NCBI RefSeq assembly: GCF_000383615.1
Contig: NZ_KB911592.1
Span: 124,001-188,000, forward strand
From: Streptomyces canus 299MFChir4.1
GTDB lineage: Bacteria; Actinomycetota; Actinomycetes; Streptomycetales; Streptomycetaceae
Length of the DNA: 64,000 bases
Direction of reading: 5' to 3'
Numbering within the stretch: position 1 is the stretch's first letter; each line of letters opens with the position of its first letter. The notes beneath the pieces are model-generated. The model was not told where the DNA came from. It made no database searches and worked only from the letters and a program-made list of their open reading frames with translations. Positions 26,087 to 33,170 of the stretch are shown here, one piece after another. Both the position numbers and the translations under genes were made by a program.

Positions 26087-26578
26087 TCACTCCTCGTCCA
26101 GCGGTTCGATCGGGTCGCCGACGCCGGGCCGTTCCCCGGAGATGGTCACCACCACCTGTCCGCGGGCGCAGAGGCGTCCGTCGGCCCTGACGTCGACGTC
26201 GGCGAAGTGCACCCGGCCGCCCCGCCGCACACAGCGCGCGTACGCGACCGCCTCACGGCCGCGGGCCGGTGCGAGGTACTGCACGGACATCGACACGGTG
26301 CTGAGCCGGCTGCCCTTGGTGAAGTCGTGCCCGGCGATCACGGCTCCGGCGCCGGCGGTGTCGATGAGCGCGGAGATGACGCCGCCGTGGAAGACGTCCT
26401 CGTGGGCCGAGAGGGACTCGGCGTAGGGGAGCACGATCTCGACCCCGTCCGCGTCCCAGCGCGTGACCCGGATGCGGCAGCGCCGGTTGAAGGCGACCCC
26501 GCGCTCCCAGCGGACCCGGAACCAGGCCCGGCGTTCGCGCTGTTCCTGATCGGTGAGGGTCCTCGCCGCGACGGTCAT
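26087..26578 (-). CDS. PaaI-type hot-dog thioesterase
   Basis: 163 aa hot-dog fold thioesterase of the PaaI/acyl-CoA thioesterase class: FHGGVISALIDTAGAGA carries the conserved HGG and the Asp that lines the active site, followed by VSMSVQYLAPA. Probably hydrolyses stalled acyl-CoA intermediates to free CoA. First gene of the six-gene leftward operon; promoter region 26579-26723 is shared with the divergent CoA-transferase and contains two AT-rich elements. Confidence 0.82.
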   Translation of the reverse strand: MTVAARTLTDQEQRERRAWFRVRWERGVAFNRRCRIRVTRWDADGVEIVLPYAESLSAHEDVFHGGVISALIDTAGAGAVIAGHDFTKGSRLSTVSMSVQYLAPARGREAVAYARCVRRGGRVHFADVDVRADGRLCARGQVVVTISGERPGVGDPIEPLDEE

Positions 26579-26615
26579 CAGCCCGCCCTCCGGTCCCGGC
26601 CTGACGGCCGATCCA

Positions 26616-26640
26616 TATAGTTACATGAATTGAATAGATG
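26616..26640. promoter_or_regulatory. AT-rich operator, leftward (thioesterase) side
   Basis: TATAGTTACATGAAT then TGAATAGATG, 38 bp upstream of the thioesterase start. It aligns with the GntR-flanking sites at 19254 and 19357 over TATAGNTANATGAAT. Confidence 0.68.
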
Positions 26641-26668
26641 AGGCAATCGCCCGAGCCGCAGCCGGACG

Positions 26669-26695
26669 CTAGATGTATTATTTATATAACTGATT
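26669..26695. promoter_or_regulatory. AT-rich operator, rightward (CoA-transferase) side
   Basis: Read on the minus strand: AATCAGTTATATAAATAATA then CATCTAG, close to the AATCAGTTAGATAATTATAG element at 20247-20267. Ends about 28 bp before the CoA-transferase ATG. Confidence 0.65.
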
Positions 26696-26723
26696 CGTCG
26701 TCTGTGAACAGAGGGAGGCCCAG

Positions 26724-27935
26724 ATGCCGTCGACCGCACTGGCCGGGATCCGCGTGCTCGATCTGTCCCGCATCCTCGCCGCGCCGCTGGCGACCCAGAT
26801 GCTCGCCGATCTGGGCGCCGAGGTGATCAAGGTCGAGCGGCCCGGATCGGGGGACGACTCCCGGACGTACGGTCCTCCCTTCGCCCCCGGGCCCGCGGGC
26901 GACCGGACCGACACCGCCGCCTTCTACCTCTCCTGCAACCGCAACAAGCGGTCGGTCACCGTCAACCACGCCTCCCCCGAGGGACAGGAACTGATCCGCG
27001 CCCTCGCCGCGCGGTCGGACGTGCTGGTCGAGAACTTCCGGACGGGCACGCTGGCGAAGTACGGCCTGGACCACGAGAGCCTGCGCGCACTCAACCCGCG
27101 CCTCGTCTACCTCTCGGTCACCGGCTTCGGCCAGACCGGCCCGTACGCCGACCGACCCGGCTACGACGGCATCTTCCAGGCCATGTCCGGGATGATGAGC
27201 GTCTCCGGGCACCCCGAGGAGCCGATGAAGGTCGGCGTCAGCATGATCGACATCCTCACGGGGCTCTACGCCTCCACGGCCGTCCTCGCGGCACTGCGCC
27301 ACCGGGACCTCACCGGCGAGGGCCAGTTCATCGACCTGTCCCTACTGGACTGCGGCCTGGCCTCGCTGTCCCACTTCGCGATGAACTACCTGGTCTCCGG
27401 CGAGGTTCCGCGGCGGCGCGGCAACGGCGGCTACGGCGGAATCCCCTCGCAGGCCTTCCCCTGCAAGGACCGGCCGATCTTCCTGGTCGCGGGCAACGAC
27501 AAGCAGTTCGCCGCGTTCTGCGCGGCGGCCGACCGCACCGACCTCCTCCAGGACGAACGGTTCGCCACGACCCCCGCCCGGATCGCCCACCGCGAGGAGA
27601 TCCTGCCGGTGCTGGCGGCGATCCTGCGCACCCGCACCCAGGACGAGTGGCTGACCGTACTCGACGCACACGACGTCCCCGCTGGCCCGTACAACGAGAT
27701 GCCCGAGGTCTTCGCCGACCCGCAGATACAGCACCGGGGGATGCTGATCGAGGTCGAGGACCCGGCCTCCGGGCCCCTGCCGATGCTCGCCAACCCCATC
27801 CGGTTCGCGGCAACCCCTGTCGAGGGGTACGCCCCGCCTCCGGCGCTGGGTGAGCACACCGACGAAGTACTCACCGCTCTCGCGGGGGTGACGGAGAGTC
27901 AACTGGCAGCGCTGCGGGGCCGGGGTGTCGTGTAG
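26724..27935 (+). CDS. CaiB/BaiF class III CoA-transferase
   Basis: 403 aa class III CoA-transferase, moves CoA between acyl groups through an aspartyl-CoA thioester. GIRVLDLSRILAAPLATQMLADLGAEVIKVE is the family opening (shown here in pieces: LDLSR, LADLGAEVIKVE); the catalytic Asp is expected in VSMIDILTGLYA. A second, shorter paralogue is at 52683. Single-gene unit divergent from the thioesterase operon and ending 5 bp before the convergent SDR stop, with no room for a terminator. Probably activates the imported or partly degraded acid without ATP. Confidence 0.88.
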   Translation: MPSTALAGIRVLDLSRILAAPLATQMLADLGAEVIKVERPGSGDDSRTYGPPFAPGPAGDRTDTAAFYLSCNRNKRSVTVNHASPEGQELIRALAARSDVLVENFRTGTLAKYGLDHESLRALNPRLVYLSVTGFGQTGPYADRPGYDGIFQAMSGMMSVSGHPEEPMKVGVSMIDILTGLYASTAVLAALRHRDLTGEGQFIDLSLLDCGLASLSHFAMNYLVSGEVPRRRGNGGYGGIPSQAFPCKDRPIFLVAGNDKQFAAFCAAADRTDLLQDERFATTPARIAHREEILPVLAAILRTRTQDEWLTVLDAHDVPAGPYNEMPEVFADPQIQHRGMLIEVEDPASGPLPMLANPIRFAATPVEGYAPPPALGEHTDEVLTALAGVTESQLAALRGRGVV

Positions 27936-27940
27936 CGGCG

Positions 27941-28696
27941 TCACCCGATCAGGGTCCGGCCGCCCTCCAGCATCAGCGTCGCGCCGGTCAGATATGCCAT
28001 GTCGTCGCTGACGAGCGCGGCCACCGCCCTGCCGATGTCGGCCTCCGGGTCCCCCAGCCGGCCCAGCGGGATCTGCCGGGCCAGTTCCTCCGCCTTGTGC
28101 GGGTGCGCGGCCAGGTAGTCCTCCGCCGCCGGGCTGAGCGCGGCCGGACAGATGACGTTCACGCGGATCCCGTACGCGCCCCACTCCCGCGCGGCGACCC
28201 GGCTCAGGCCGCGGATCGCCTCCTTGGCCATCGTGTACGCCGCGAAGGTCGCCTCGCCCTGCACGGCGGCCGACGAACCGAGGTTCACGACACTGCCGCG
28301 GCTCTCCTTGAGGTGGGGCAGGGCGGCCCGCATCGCGTGAAAGGCGGCCAACGGCCCGCTGTGATAGGCGAGTTCGACATCCTCGTACGACGTCTCCGCC
28401 AGCCGGCGCTGCACCGAGGACTGCGCGTTGTTGACGAGCACGTCGAGACCGCCGAACTCCCGTACCGTCTCGGCCACCATGCGGTCGACGTCCTCCCGCT
28501 CCCCCACGTCCCCGACCACTGTGTACGCCCGTCCCCCGCGCTCGGCGATCTCCCCGGCCGTGTGCTTCAGCTTGGCTTCGGTGCGGCCGGTGATCACCAC
28601 GGCCGCCCCTTCGACGGCCAGCGCGAGCGCGATGCCGCGGCCCACGCCCTGCCCGCCGCCGGTGACCAGCGCCGTCTTCCCCGAAAGCCGTGCCAT
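27941..28696 (-). CDS. Short-chain dehydrogenase/reductase
   Basis: 251 aa SDR. TGGGQGVG cofactor loop, NNAQ in place of NNAG, LGSS strand Ser, and YTMAKEA active site. ITGRTE after strand 2 (Arg rather than Asp) suggests NADP(H). Last of four genes in the leftward operon from 31564 (two acyl-CoA dehydrogenases, SnoaL-like protein, SDR); start and upstream stop overlap as TGATG. Confidence 0.85.
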   Translation of the reverse strand: MARLSGKTALVTGGGQGVGRGIALALAVEGAAVVITGRTEAKLKHTAGEIAERGGRAYTVVGDVGEREDVDRMVAETVREFGGLDVLVNNAQSSVQRRLAETSYEDVELAYHSGPLAAFHAMRAALPHLKESRGSVVNLGSSAAVQGEATFAAYTMAKEAIRGLSRVAAREWGAYGIRVNVICPAALSPAAEDYLAAHPHKAEELARQIPLGRLGDPEADIGRAVAALVSDDMAYLTGATLMLEGGRTLIG

Positions 28697-29205
28697 CACG
28701 TCTCCTTCCAGAAGGCCGGCCAGGCGGGGAAGGCCTCGGGCAGCGTCGGCTCCCCGGCTCCCTCCCAGCCCTTGAAACCCACGGCCTGGGGGCGCTCGGT
28801 CACGTCCGCCGCGTACCAGTGCCGCTCGCGGCGGCGGGAGAAGTACCACTCGCCGTCCACGCGCGCGTAGTCGTCCCAGTAGCAGATCGCCATCACGATC
28901 CACCGCTCCCCCACCTCGTGCTCGGCCCGGCAGTACACCGCGCCGGTCGCCGTGTCGCGGCCGGTGAACTCGACGCGGTGGCCGCAGATCTGGTGGACCG
29001 ACCGGTGGAAGCCGCGCACCTGGGGTTCGATGTGCTGCCGCAGGACAGCCCGCCCGCGGCCGTGGCGCCCCATGTCCACGTCGGGCCGGAAGCAGCCGAC
29101 CCAGGCGTCCAGGTCGCGGCCGTCCACGGCGAGCGCGTAGCGGATGGGCAGCTGCTGGATGGCGAGCTGCGACTCGACGCGGTCGAGACGGTCCTCGACC
29201 GGCAT
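28696..29205 (-). CDS. SnoaL-like/NTF2-fold protein
   Basis: 169 aa alpha+beta barrel of the SnoaL-like (NTF2) superfamily: early helix IRYALAVDGRDLDAWVGCFRPDVDM and HQICGHRVEF, CRAEHEVG, ICYWDDYARVDGEWYFSRRR strands. Members act as small isomerases, hydratases or dehydratases on ring and ketone substrates, including steroid ketoisomerase-like ones; the pocket Asp residues (near 29 and 34) fit that pattern but do not prove activity. Coupled to both neighbours by overlapping stop/start codons. Confidence 0.72.
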   Translation of the reverse strand: MPVEDRLDRVESQLAIQQLPIRYALAVDGRDLDAWVGCFRPDVDMGRHGRGRAVLRQHIEPQVRGFHRSVHQICGHRVEFTGRDTATGAVYCRAEHEVGERWIVMAICYWDDYARVDGEWYFSRRRERHWYAADVTERPQAVGFKGWEGAGEPTLPEAFPAWPAFWKET

Positions 29206-30419
29206 CACGGGCGCGGCTCCTTAGGCAGACCCAGGACCTGCTCACCGATGATGTTGCGCTGGATCTCGCTCGACCCGCCGTAGATCGTCTCGGCGAGGGA
29301 GAGCAGGAAGGAGCGCTGGCGGCGGTCCAGGGCGTAGTCCTCGCCGACGATCTGTCCGGCCGGGCCCGCCAACTCCGTGGCCAGCTGGCCGAGTTGCTGG
29401 TGGCGGGTGGAGGCGTACAGCTTCGCGGTGGTGGCCTGTGCTCCCGGCGTGCGGCCGGCGGTCAGTTCGGCGATGGTGCGCAGGTTGGTGGTGCGCATGA
29501 TGCGTACGGAGATCCAGGCGTCGACGATACGGCGGCGCAGCATCGGATCGTCGAGCGCGCCCCGCTCCCGGGCCAGGTCGATCAGTGCCTCGGCCTCCCG
29601 CTCGAAGGTGAGCTGCTGGGGAAGGAGCGTGGTGCCGCGTTCGATGCCGAGCGTGGCCATCGCGGTGCGCCAGCCCTGACCGACCTCGCCGACGACCATG
29701 TCGGCGCTCGTGCGGGCGTCGGAGAGGAAGACCTCGGCGAACTCGTCCTGCCCGGCGAGGTTGCGGATGGGGCGGATCTCCACGCCGGGCTGGTCGGTGG
29801 GCACCAGCAGCAGGCTCAGGCCCTTGTGCCGCACGGACCGCGGGTCGGTGCGGGTGAGGACGTAGAGCCAGTCGGCGTGCACTCCGAACGAGGTCCACAC
29901 CTTCTGTCCGCTGACCACCCATTCTCCCCCACTCTCGGCTCCGCTCGAGCGGGAGGTGCCCCCATCGTCCCGCTCCGCCCGGGTGCGCACGGACGCCAGG
30001 TCGGAGCCGGCGCCCGGCTCGCTGAAGCCCTGGCCCCACAGCTCCTCGACGCCGAGGATCGGCGGCAGGAAACGCTTCTTCTGCGCCTCGCTGCCCATCT
30101 TGAGGAGCATCGGGCCGAGCAGATCGAGGGCGTTGACGGTGGCCCGGTACGGGGCGTTCACGCGGGCGTATTCGTACTCGAAGACGATCTCCTCAAGCAG
30201 CCCGAGCCCGCGTCCGCCGTACTCCCGGGGCCAGCCGACGCCCAGCCAGCCCCCGGCGGACAGTTCACGGTCCCAGGCGAGGCGGACCTCCCAGGCCGCT
30301 CCGTCGGTGGGGCCGCCCATGCCCCGGTGCTCGGCGAACTCCCCCACCAGGTGGTCCGCCAGCCAGTCCCGTACCTCGTCGCGGAAGTCGCGTACGTCGG
30401 GCCCGAAGTCCAGCTCCAT
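29205..30419 (-). CDS. Acyl-CoA dehydrogenase with in-frame repeat insertion
   Basis: 404 aa, larger FadE-type subunit. GQGFSEPGAGSDLASVRTRAE, SGQKVWTS, and the C-terminal YGGSSEIQRNIIGEQVLGLPKEP match the enzymes at 14020 and 57648. Between RTRAE and WVVSG it has about 14 extra residues (DGGTSRSSGAESGG) encoded by a palindromic repeat at 29921-29966 that homologues in this window lack. The site is the loop before the Gln-Lys-Val-Trp-Thr-Ser strand and may tolerate the addition. Paired with the smaller acyl-CoA dehydrogenase at 30440, as in heterotetrameric steroid FadEs. ATG 30419 is 20 bp after that gene. Confidence 0.87.
   Translation of the reverse strand: MELDFGPDVRDFRDEVRDWLADHLVGEFAEHRGMGGPTDGAAWEVRLAWDRELSAGGWLGVGWPREYGGRGLGLLEEIVFEYEYARVNAPYRATVNALDLLGPMLLKMGSEAQKKRFLPPILGVEELWGQGFSEPGAGSDLASVRTRAERDDGGTSRSSGAESGGEWVVSGQKVWTSFGVHADWLYVLTRTDPRSVRHKGLSLLLVPTDQPGVEIRPIRNLAGQDEFAEVFLSDARTSADMVVGEVGQGWRTAMATLGIERGTTLLPQQLTFEREAEALIDLARERGALDDPMLRRRIVDAWISVRIMRTTNLRTIAELTAGRTPGAQATTAKLYASTRHQQLGQLATELAGPAGQIVGEDYALDRRQRSFLLSLAETIYGGSSEIQRNIIGEQVLGLPKEPRP
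29921..29966. repeat. Palindromic REP-like element inside an acyl-CoA dehydrogenase gene
   Basis: CCCCCACTCTCGGCTCCGCTC then GAGCGGGAGGTGCCCCCAT-type sequence, with the perfect 12-bp palindrome CCGCTCGAGCGG at 29941-29952. From memory this strongly resembles a short dispersed element common in Streptomyces intergenic regions. Here it is in frame within coding sequence and adds about 14 residues. No second copy was seen in this window. Confidence 0.65.
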
Positions 30420-30439
30420 GTCAACTTCTCCCTGAGGTC

Positions 30440-31564
30440 TCAGATGCCGAGCCGGGTGGCGAGCAGTTCCCGGTGGTACGACGGTGTGCCGAGCAGTGCC
30501 TCGGAGCTCTTGGCGCGCTTGAAGTACAGGTGTGCGGGGTGCTCCCAGGTGAAGCCGATGCCGCCGTGGACCTGGATGTTGTCGGCGGCGACCTTGGTGA
30601 ACGCCTCCGAGCAGTAGGCCTGGGCGAGGGCGGCGGCGATCGCGATCTCCGTCCTGTCGCCCGTGTCCAGCGCCCACAGTCCGCCGTACGCGGCCGAGCG
30701 GGCGGACTCGATCTCCATGAGCATGTCGGCGCACTTGTGCTTGATCCCCTGGAAGGAGCCGATGGGCCGGCCGTACTGCTCGCGGATCTTGGCGTATTCG
30801 ACGGCGGCGTCCAGGGCGGCCGCGGCTCCTCCGACCTGTTCGGCGGACAGGAGTACGGCGGCGGTGGCGAGGGTGCGCTCCAGGGCGGGCCATGCCGTGC
30901 CCTCGGGGCCCAGGAGGCGGGCGGGGGTGTCCGTGAACTCGATCCGGGCCTGTTTGCGGGTCTGGTCGAGGGTGGGGAGGGGGGTGCGGGCGAGGCCGGG
31001 TGCGTCGGTGGTCTCGACGGCCAGGAGGCTGATGCCCGAGGGGGTGCGGGCGGCGACCAGGAGCAGGTCGGCGAGGTGTCCGTCGGGGACGTACGTCTTC
31101 ACGCCGGTCAGTCGCCAGCCGCCCCTTTCGTCGTGGGCGGCGGTGAGCCCGATGCCCTGCTCGTCCCAGCGGCCAATGTCCTCCGTGAGCGCCAGAGTGG
31201 CCACCGTCTCGCCGGAGGCGACGCCCGGCAGGAAGTCGTGCCGGGCCTGCTCGTCGGCGCAGCGCCGCAGCGCCTCGGCGGCAAGGGCCACGGTGGCGAA
31301 GTACGGCCCGCCGAGCAGCGCGCGGCCCGCCTCCTCGAAGACGATGCCGAGGTCGACGTAGCCGAAGCCCGAGCCGCCGTACTCCTCCGGGACGGCGAGC
31401 CCCTGGAGGCCGAGTTCACCGGCCATCCGCCCCCAGACGACGGGGTCGTGACCCTGAGGGTCGGCGGCCAGGCGGCGCACGGTCGCCTCGTCGGAGTGTT
31501 TGGCGAGGAACGAGCGGACGACCTTGCGCAGTTCGTCCTGTTCCTCGCTGAAGGTGAGATCCAT
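30440..31564 (-). CDS. Acyl-CoA dehydrogenase, smaller partner-type subunit
   Basis: 374 aa. N-terminus DLTFSEEQDELRKVVRSFL, GLAVPEEYGGSGFG, LTEDIGRWDEQG in place of the usual SEPxAGSD loop, and C-terminal NIQVHGGIGFTWEHPAHLYFKRAK. This class lacks parts of the FAD/substrate loop and in studied actinobacterial systems pairs with a larger FadE as alpha2beta2. Similar subunits occur at 38091 and 56536. First gene of the leftward operon; the divergent promoter at 31626-31659 is shared with the crotonase at 31674. Confidence 0.87.
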   Translation of the reverse strand: MDLTFSEEQDELRKVVRSFLAKHSDEATVRRLAADPQGHDPVVWGRMAGELGLQGLAVPEEYGGSGFGYVDLGIVFEEAGRALLGGPYFATVALAAEALRRCADEQARHDFLPGVASGETVATLALTEDIGRWDEQGIGLTAAHDERGGWRLTGVKTYVPDGHLADLLLVAARTPSGISLLAVETTDAPGLARTPLPTLDQTRKQARIEFTDTPARLLGPEGTAWPALERTLATAAVLLSAEQVGGAAAALDAAVEYAKIREQYGRPIGSFQGIKHKCADMLMEIESARSAAYGGLWALDTGDRTEIAIAAALAQAYCSEAFTKVAADNIQVHGGIGFTWEHPAHLYFKRAKSSEALLGTPSYHRELLATRLGI

Positions 31565-31625
31565 ACCGACCTTCCCGTCCTCCGTGCAACGTCACGTGCG
31601 GCCTGCTTGCCGCCCACCCCTCGAT

Positions 31626-31659
31626 ACAGTTAGATAATTATAGTATCCACACTGAATAC
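31626..31659 (+). promoter_or_regulatory. AT-rich operator/promoter, divergent acyl-CoA dehydrogenase/crotonase
   Basis: ACAGTTAGATAATTATAG at 31626-31643 and ACTGAATAC at 31651-31659. It is nearly identical in both blocks and in their 24-bp offset to 20247-20283. The AGGAG ribosome site of the crotonase follows directly. Confidence 0.72.
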
Positions 31660-31673
31660 ACCAGGAGCGCGAC

Positions 31674-32495
31674 GTGACCGATCCCTACGCCCCGTTCACG
31701 AGCCTGACCTTCGAGCGGCCCGCGCCCGGCGTGCTGCGGATCGTGCTCGACGCCCCGAACCTCAACGCCGTGGATCCGCGGATGCACGGTGAACTCGCCG
31801 ACGTCTGGTCCGTCGTGGACCGGGACGAGGAGACCCGCGCGGTGCTCGTCCAGGGGGCGGGCCGGGCGTTCTCGGCGGGTGGGACCTTCGACTCCATCGA
31901 GGCCATGACCGAGGACTACGCGGTGCGCGCCCGGGTGATGCGGGAGGCGCGGGACATGGTCTACGGCGTGCTCAACTGCTCCAGGCCGGTGGTCTCCGCG
32001 ATCCACGGCCCGGCGGTCGGGGCGGGTCTGGTCATCGGCATGCTGGCGGACATCTCCGTCGTCGCCCGCACGGCGAAGATCGTCGACGGGCACACGCGGC
32101 TCGGTGTCGCGGCCGGTGACCATGCCGCCATCTGCTGGCCGTTGCTGTGCGGCATGGCCAAGGCCAAGTACTACCTGCTGACCTGCGAGACGCTCACCGG
32201 CGAGGAGGCCGAGCGGATCGGGCTGGTGTCGAAGTGCGTGGACGACGCCGACGTACACACCGAGGCCCTGCGGGTGGCGACCGCCCTGGCCGCCGGACCG
32301 GCCAGCGCCATCAGCTGGACCAAGCGGTCCCTCAACCACTGGTACCGCACCGCCCAGCCGATCTTCGAGGCCTCGCTGGGGCTGGAGTTCTTCGGGTTCG
32401 GCGGCCACGAGGTCGTCGAGGGACTCGCCGCGCACCGCGAGAAGCGGGCCGCGGACTTCGAGGGCGTCGGCGGCAAGCACCCGCTCGACCTGTGA
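31674..32495 (+). CDS. Crotonase-fold protein, non-canonical active site
   Basis: 273 aa crotonase. [14 protein letters not shown] and [14 protein letters not shown] give the CoA/oxyanion pocket. Neither hydratase Glu is present: the first position falls in VGAGLVI and the second in [14 protein letters not shown], where an Asp is offered instead. The enzyme at 37273 has the same GVxAGDxxA arrangement, so the two form a second crotonase subfamily, perhaps with Asp-based chemistry. GTG 31674 with AGGAG 7 bases upstream. First of two genes with the MaoC-like protein. Confidence 0.82.
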   Translation: MTDPYAPFTSLTFERPAPGVLRIVLDAPNLNAVDPRMHGELADVWSVVDRDEETRAVLVQGAGRAFSAGGTFDSIEAMTEDYAVRARVMREARDMVYGVLNCSRPVVSAIHGPAVGAGLVIGMLADISVVARTAKIVDGHTRLGVAAGDHAAICWPLLCGMAKAKYYLLTCETLTGEEAERIGLVSKCVDDADVHTEALRVATALAAGPASAISWTKRSLNHWYRTAQPIFEASLGLEFFGFGGHEVVEGLAAHREKRAADFEGVGGKHPLDL

Positions 32496-32522
32496 CCACC
32501 GTACGAGAGGAACCGATCGATC

Positions 32523-33023
32523 ATGGCACCGCAGCGGACCAGCACCGAAGTCCCCCTTCTGGTGAAGGGTCTGACCTTCGAGGAGATGCCGGTCGGGCAG
32601 GTCTTCCGGACCGCCCGCCGCACCATCACGGAGACCGACCTGGTCAACTTCGTCACCTGGGGCGGCTTCACCGAGCCCCTCTTCTGGGATGCCTCGCACG
32701 CCGCGGACGGCGGCTACACGGGGCGACTCGTCCCGGGAGGACTGACCTACTGCATCGCCGAAGGCCTCGTGCTCCAGACGAACGTGCTGCACGGCACCGG
32801 CCTCGCCTTCCTGCACATGGAGCTCGACGTACTGGGTCCCGTGTATGTGGGCGACACCGTGTACGCCGTCGTGGAAACCACCGGCTCCCGGCCCTCCAGC
32901 AAGCCCGGCCGGGGCGTGGTGACGAGTCGGATCACGGTGCGCAACCAGCGGGACGAGGACGTCCTCGTCTACACGCCGGTGCGGCTGATCCGCGGCAGGG
33001 ACTACGAGGCTCCGGCTTCCTGA
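32523..33023 (+). CDS. MaoC-like hot-dog protein lacking the hydratase dyad
   Basis: 166 aa hot-dog fold, MaoC-type by FEEMPVGQVFRTARRTITETDLVNF and RLVPGGLTYCIAEGL. The hydratase motif position reads FTEPLFWD, so the Asp and His of DxNPxH are both absent. It could bind acyl-CoA non-catalytically, act as a thioesterase, or use other residues. It follows the crotonase by 27 bp and probably shares its transcript. The last codons lie in a 42-bp repeat that continues into the intergenic region. Confidence 0.72.
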   Translation: MAPQRTSTEVPLLVKGLTFEEMPVGQVFRTARRTITETDLVNFVTWGGFTEPLFWDASHAADGGYTGRLVPGGLTYCIAEGLVLQTNVLHGTGLAFLHMELDVLGPVYVGDTVYAVVETTGSRPSSKPGRGVVTSRITVRNQRDEDVLVYTPVRLIRGRDYEAPAS

Positions 33024-33170
33024 CCCGGAGGCACGGAGCGGCTACGGGGCCTCCGGCAATCCTGAGCCGGAGGCACTTACCGGCTACGCGGCCTTCGGCA
33101 CGCCTGAGCCGCGGGCCACGGACCGGCTACGCGGCCTACGACGAATCTGAGCCCGGGGCCGGCTACGAGG
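33000..33170. repeat. ~42-bp tandem repeat spanning two convergent gene ends
   Basis: About four imperfect copies of a unit resembling CGGCTACGNGGCCTNCGGCA plus NNNCCTGAGCCGGAGGCAC. The clearest boundaries are 33061-33102 and 33103-33145. The first copy overlaps the end of the MaoC-like gene and the last overlaps the stop of the GH1-like gene. Confidence 0.7.
33049..33074. terminator. Hairpin within the 42-bp repeat
   Basis: GCCTCCGGC (33049-33057) pairs perfectly with 33066-33074 around an 8-nt loop. Placed between convergent genes, so a bidirectional terminator is likely. Confidence 0.6.
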
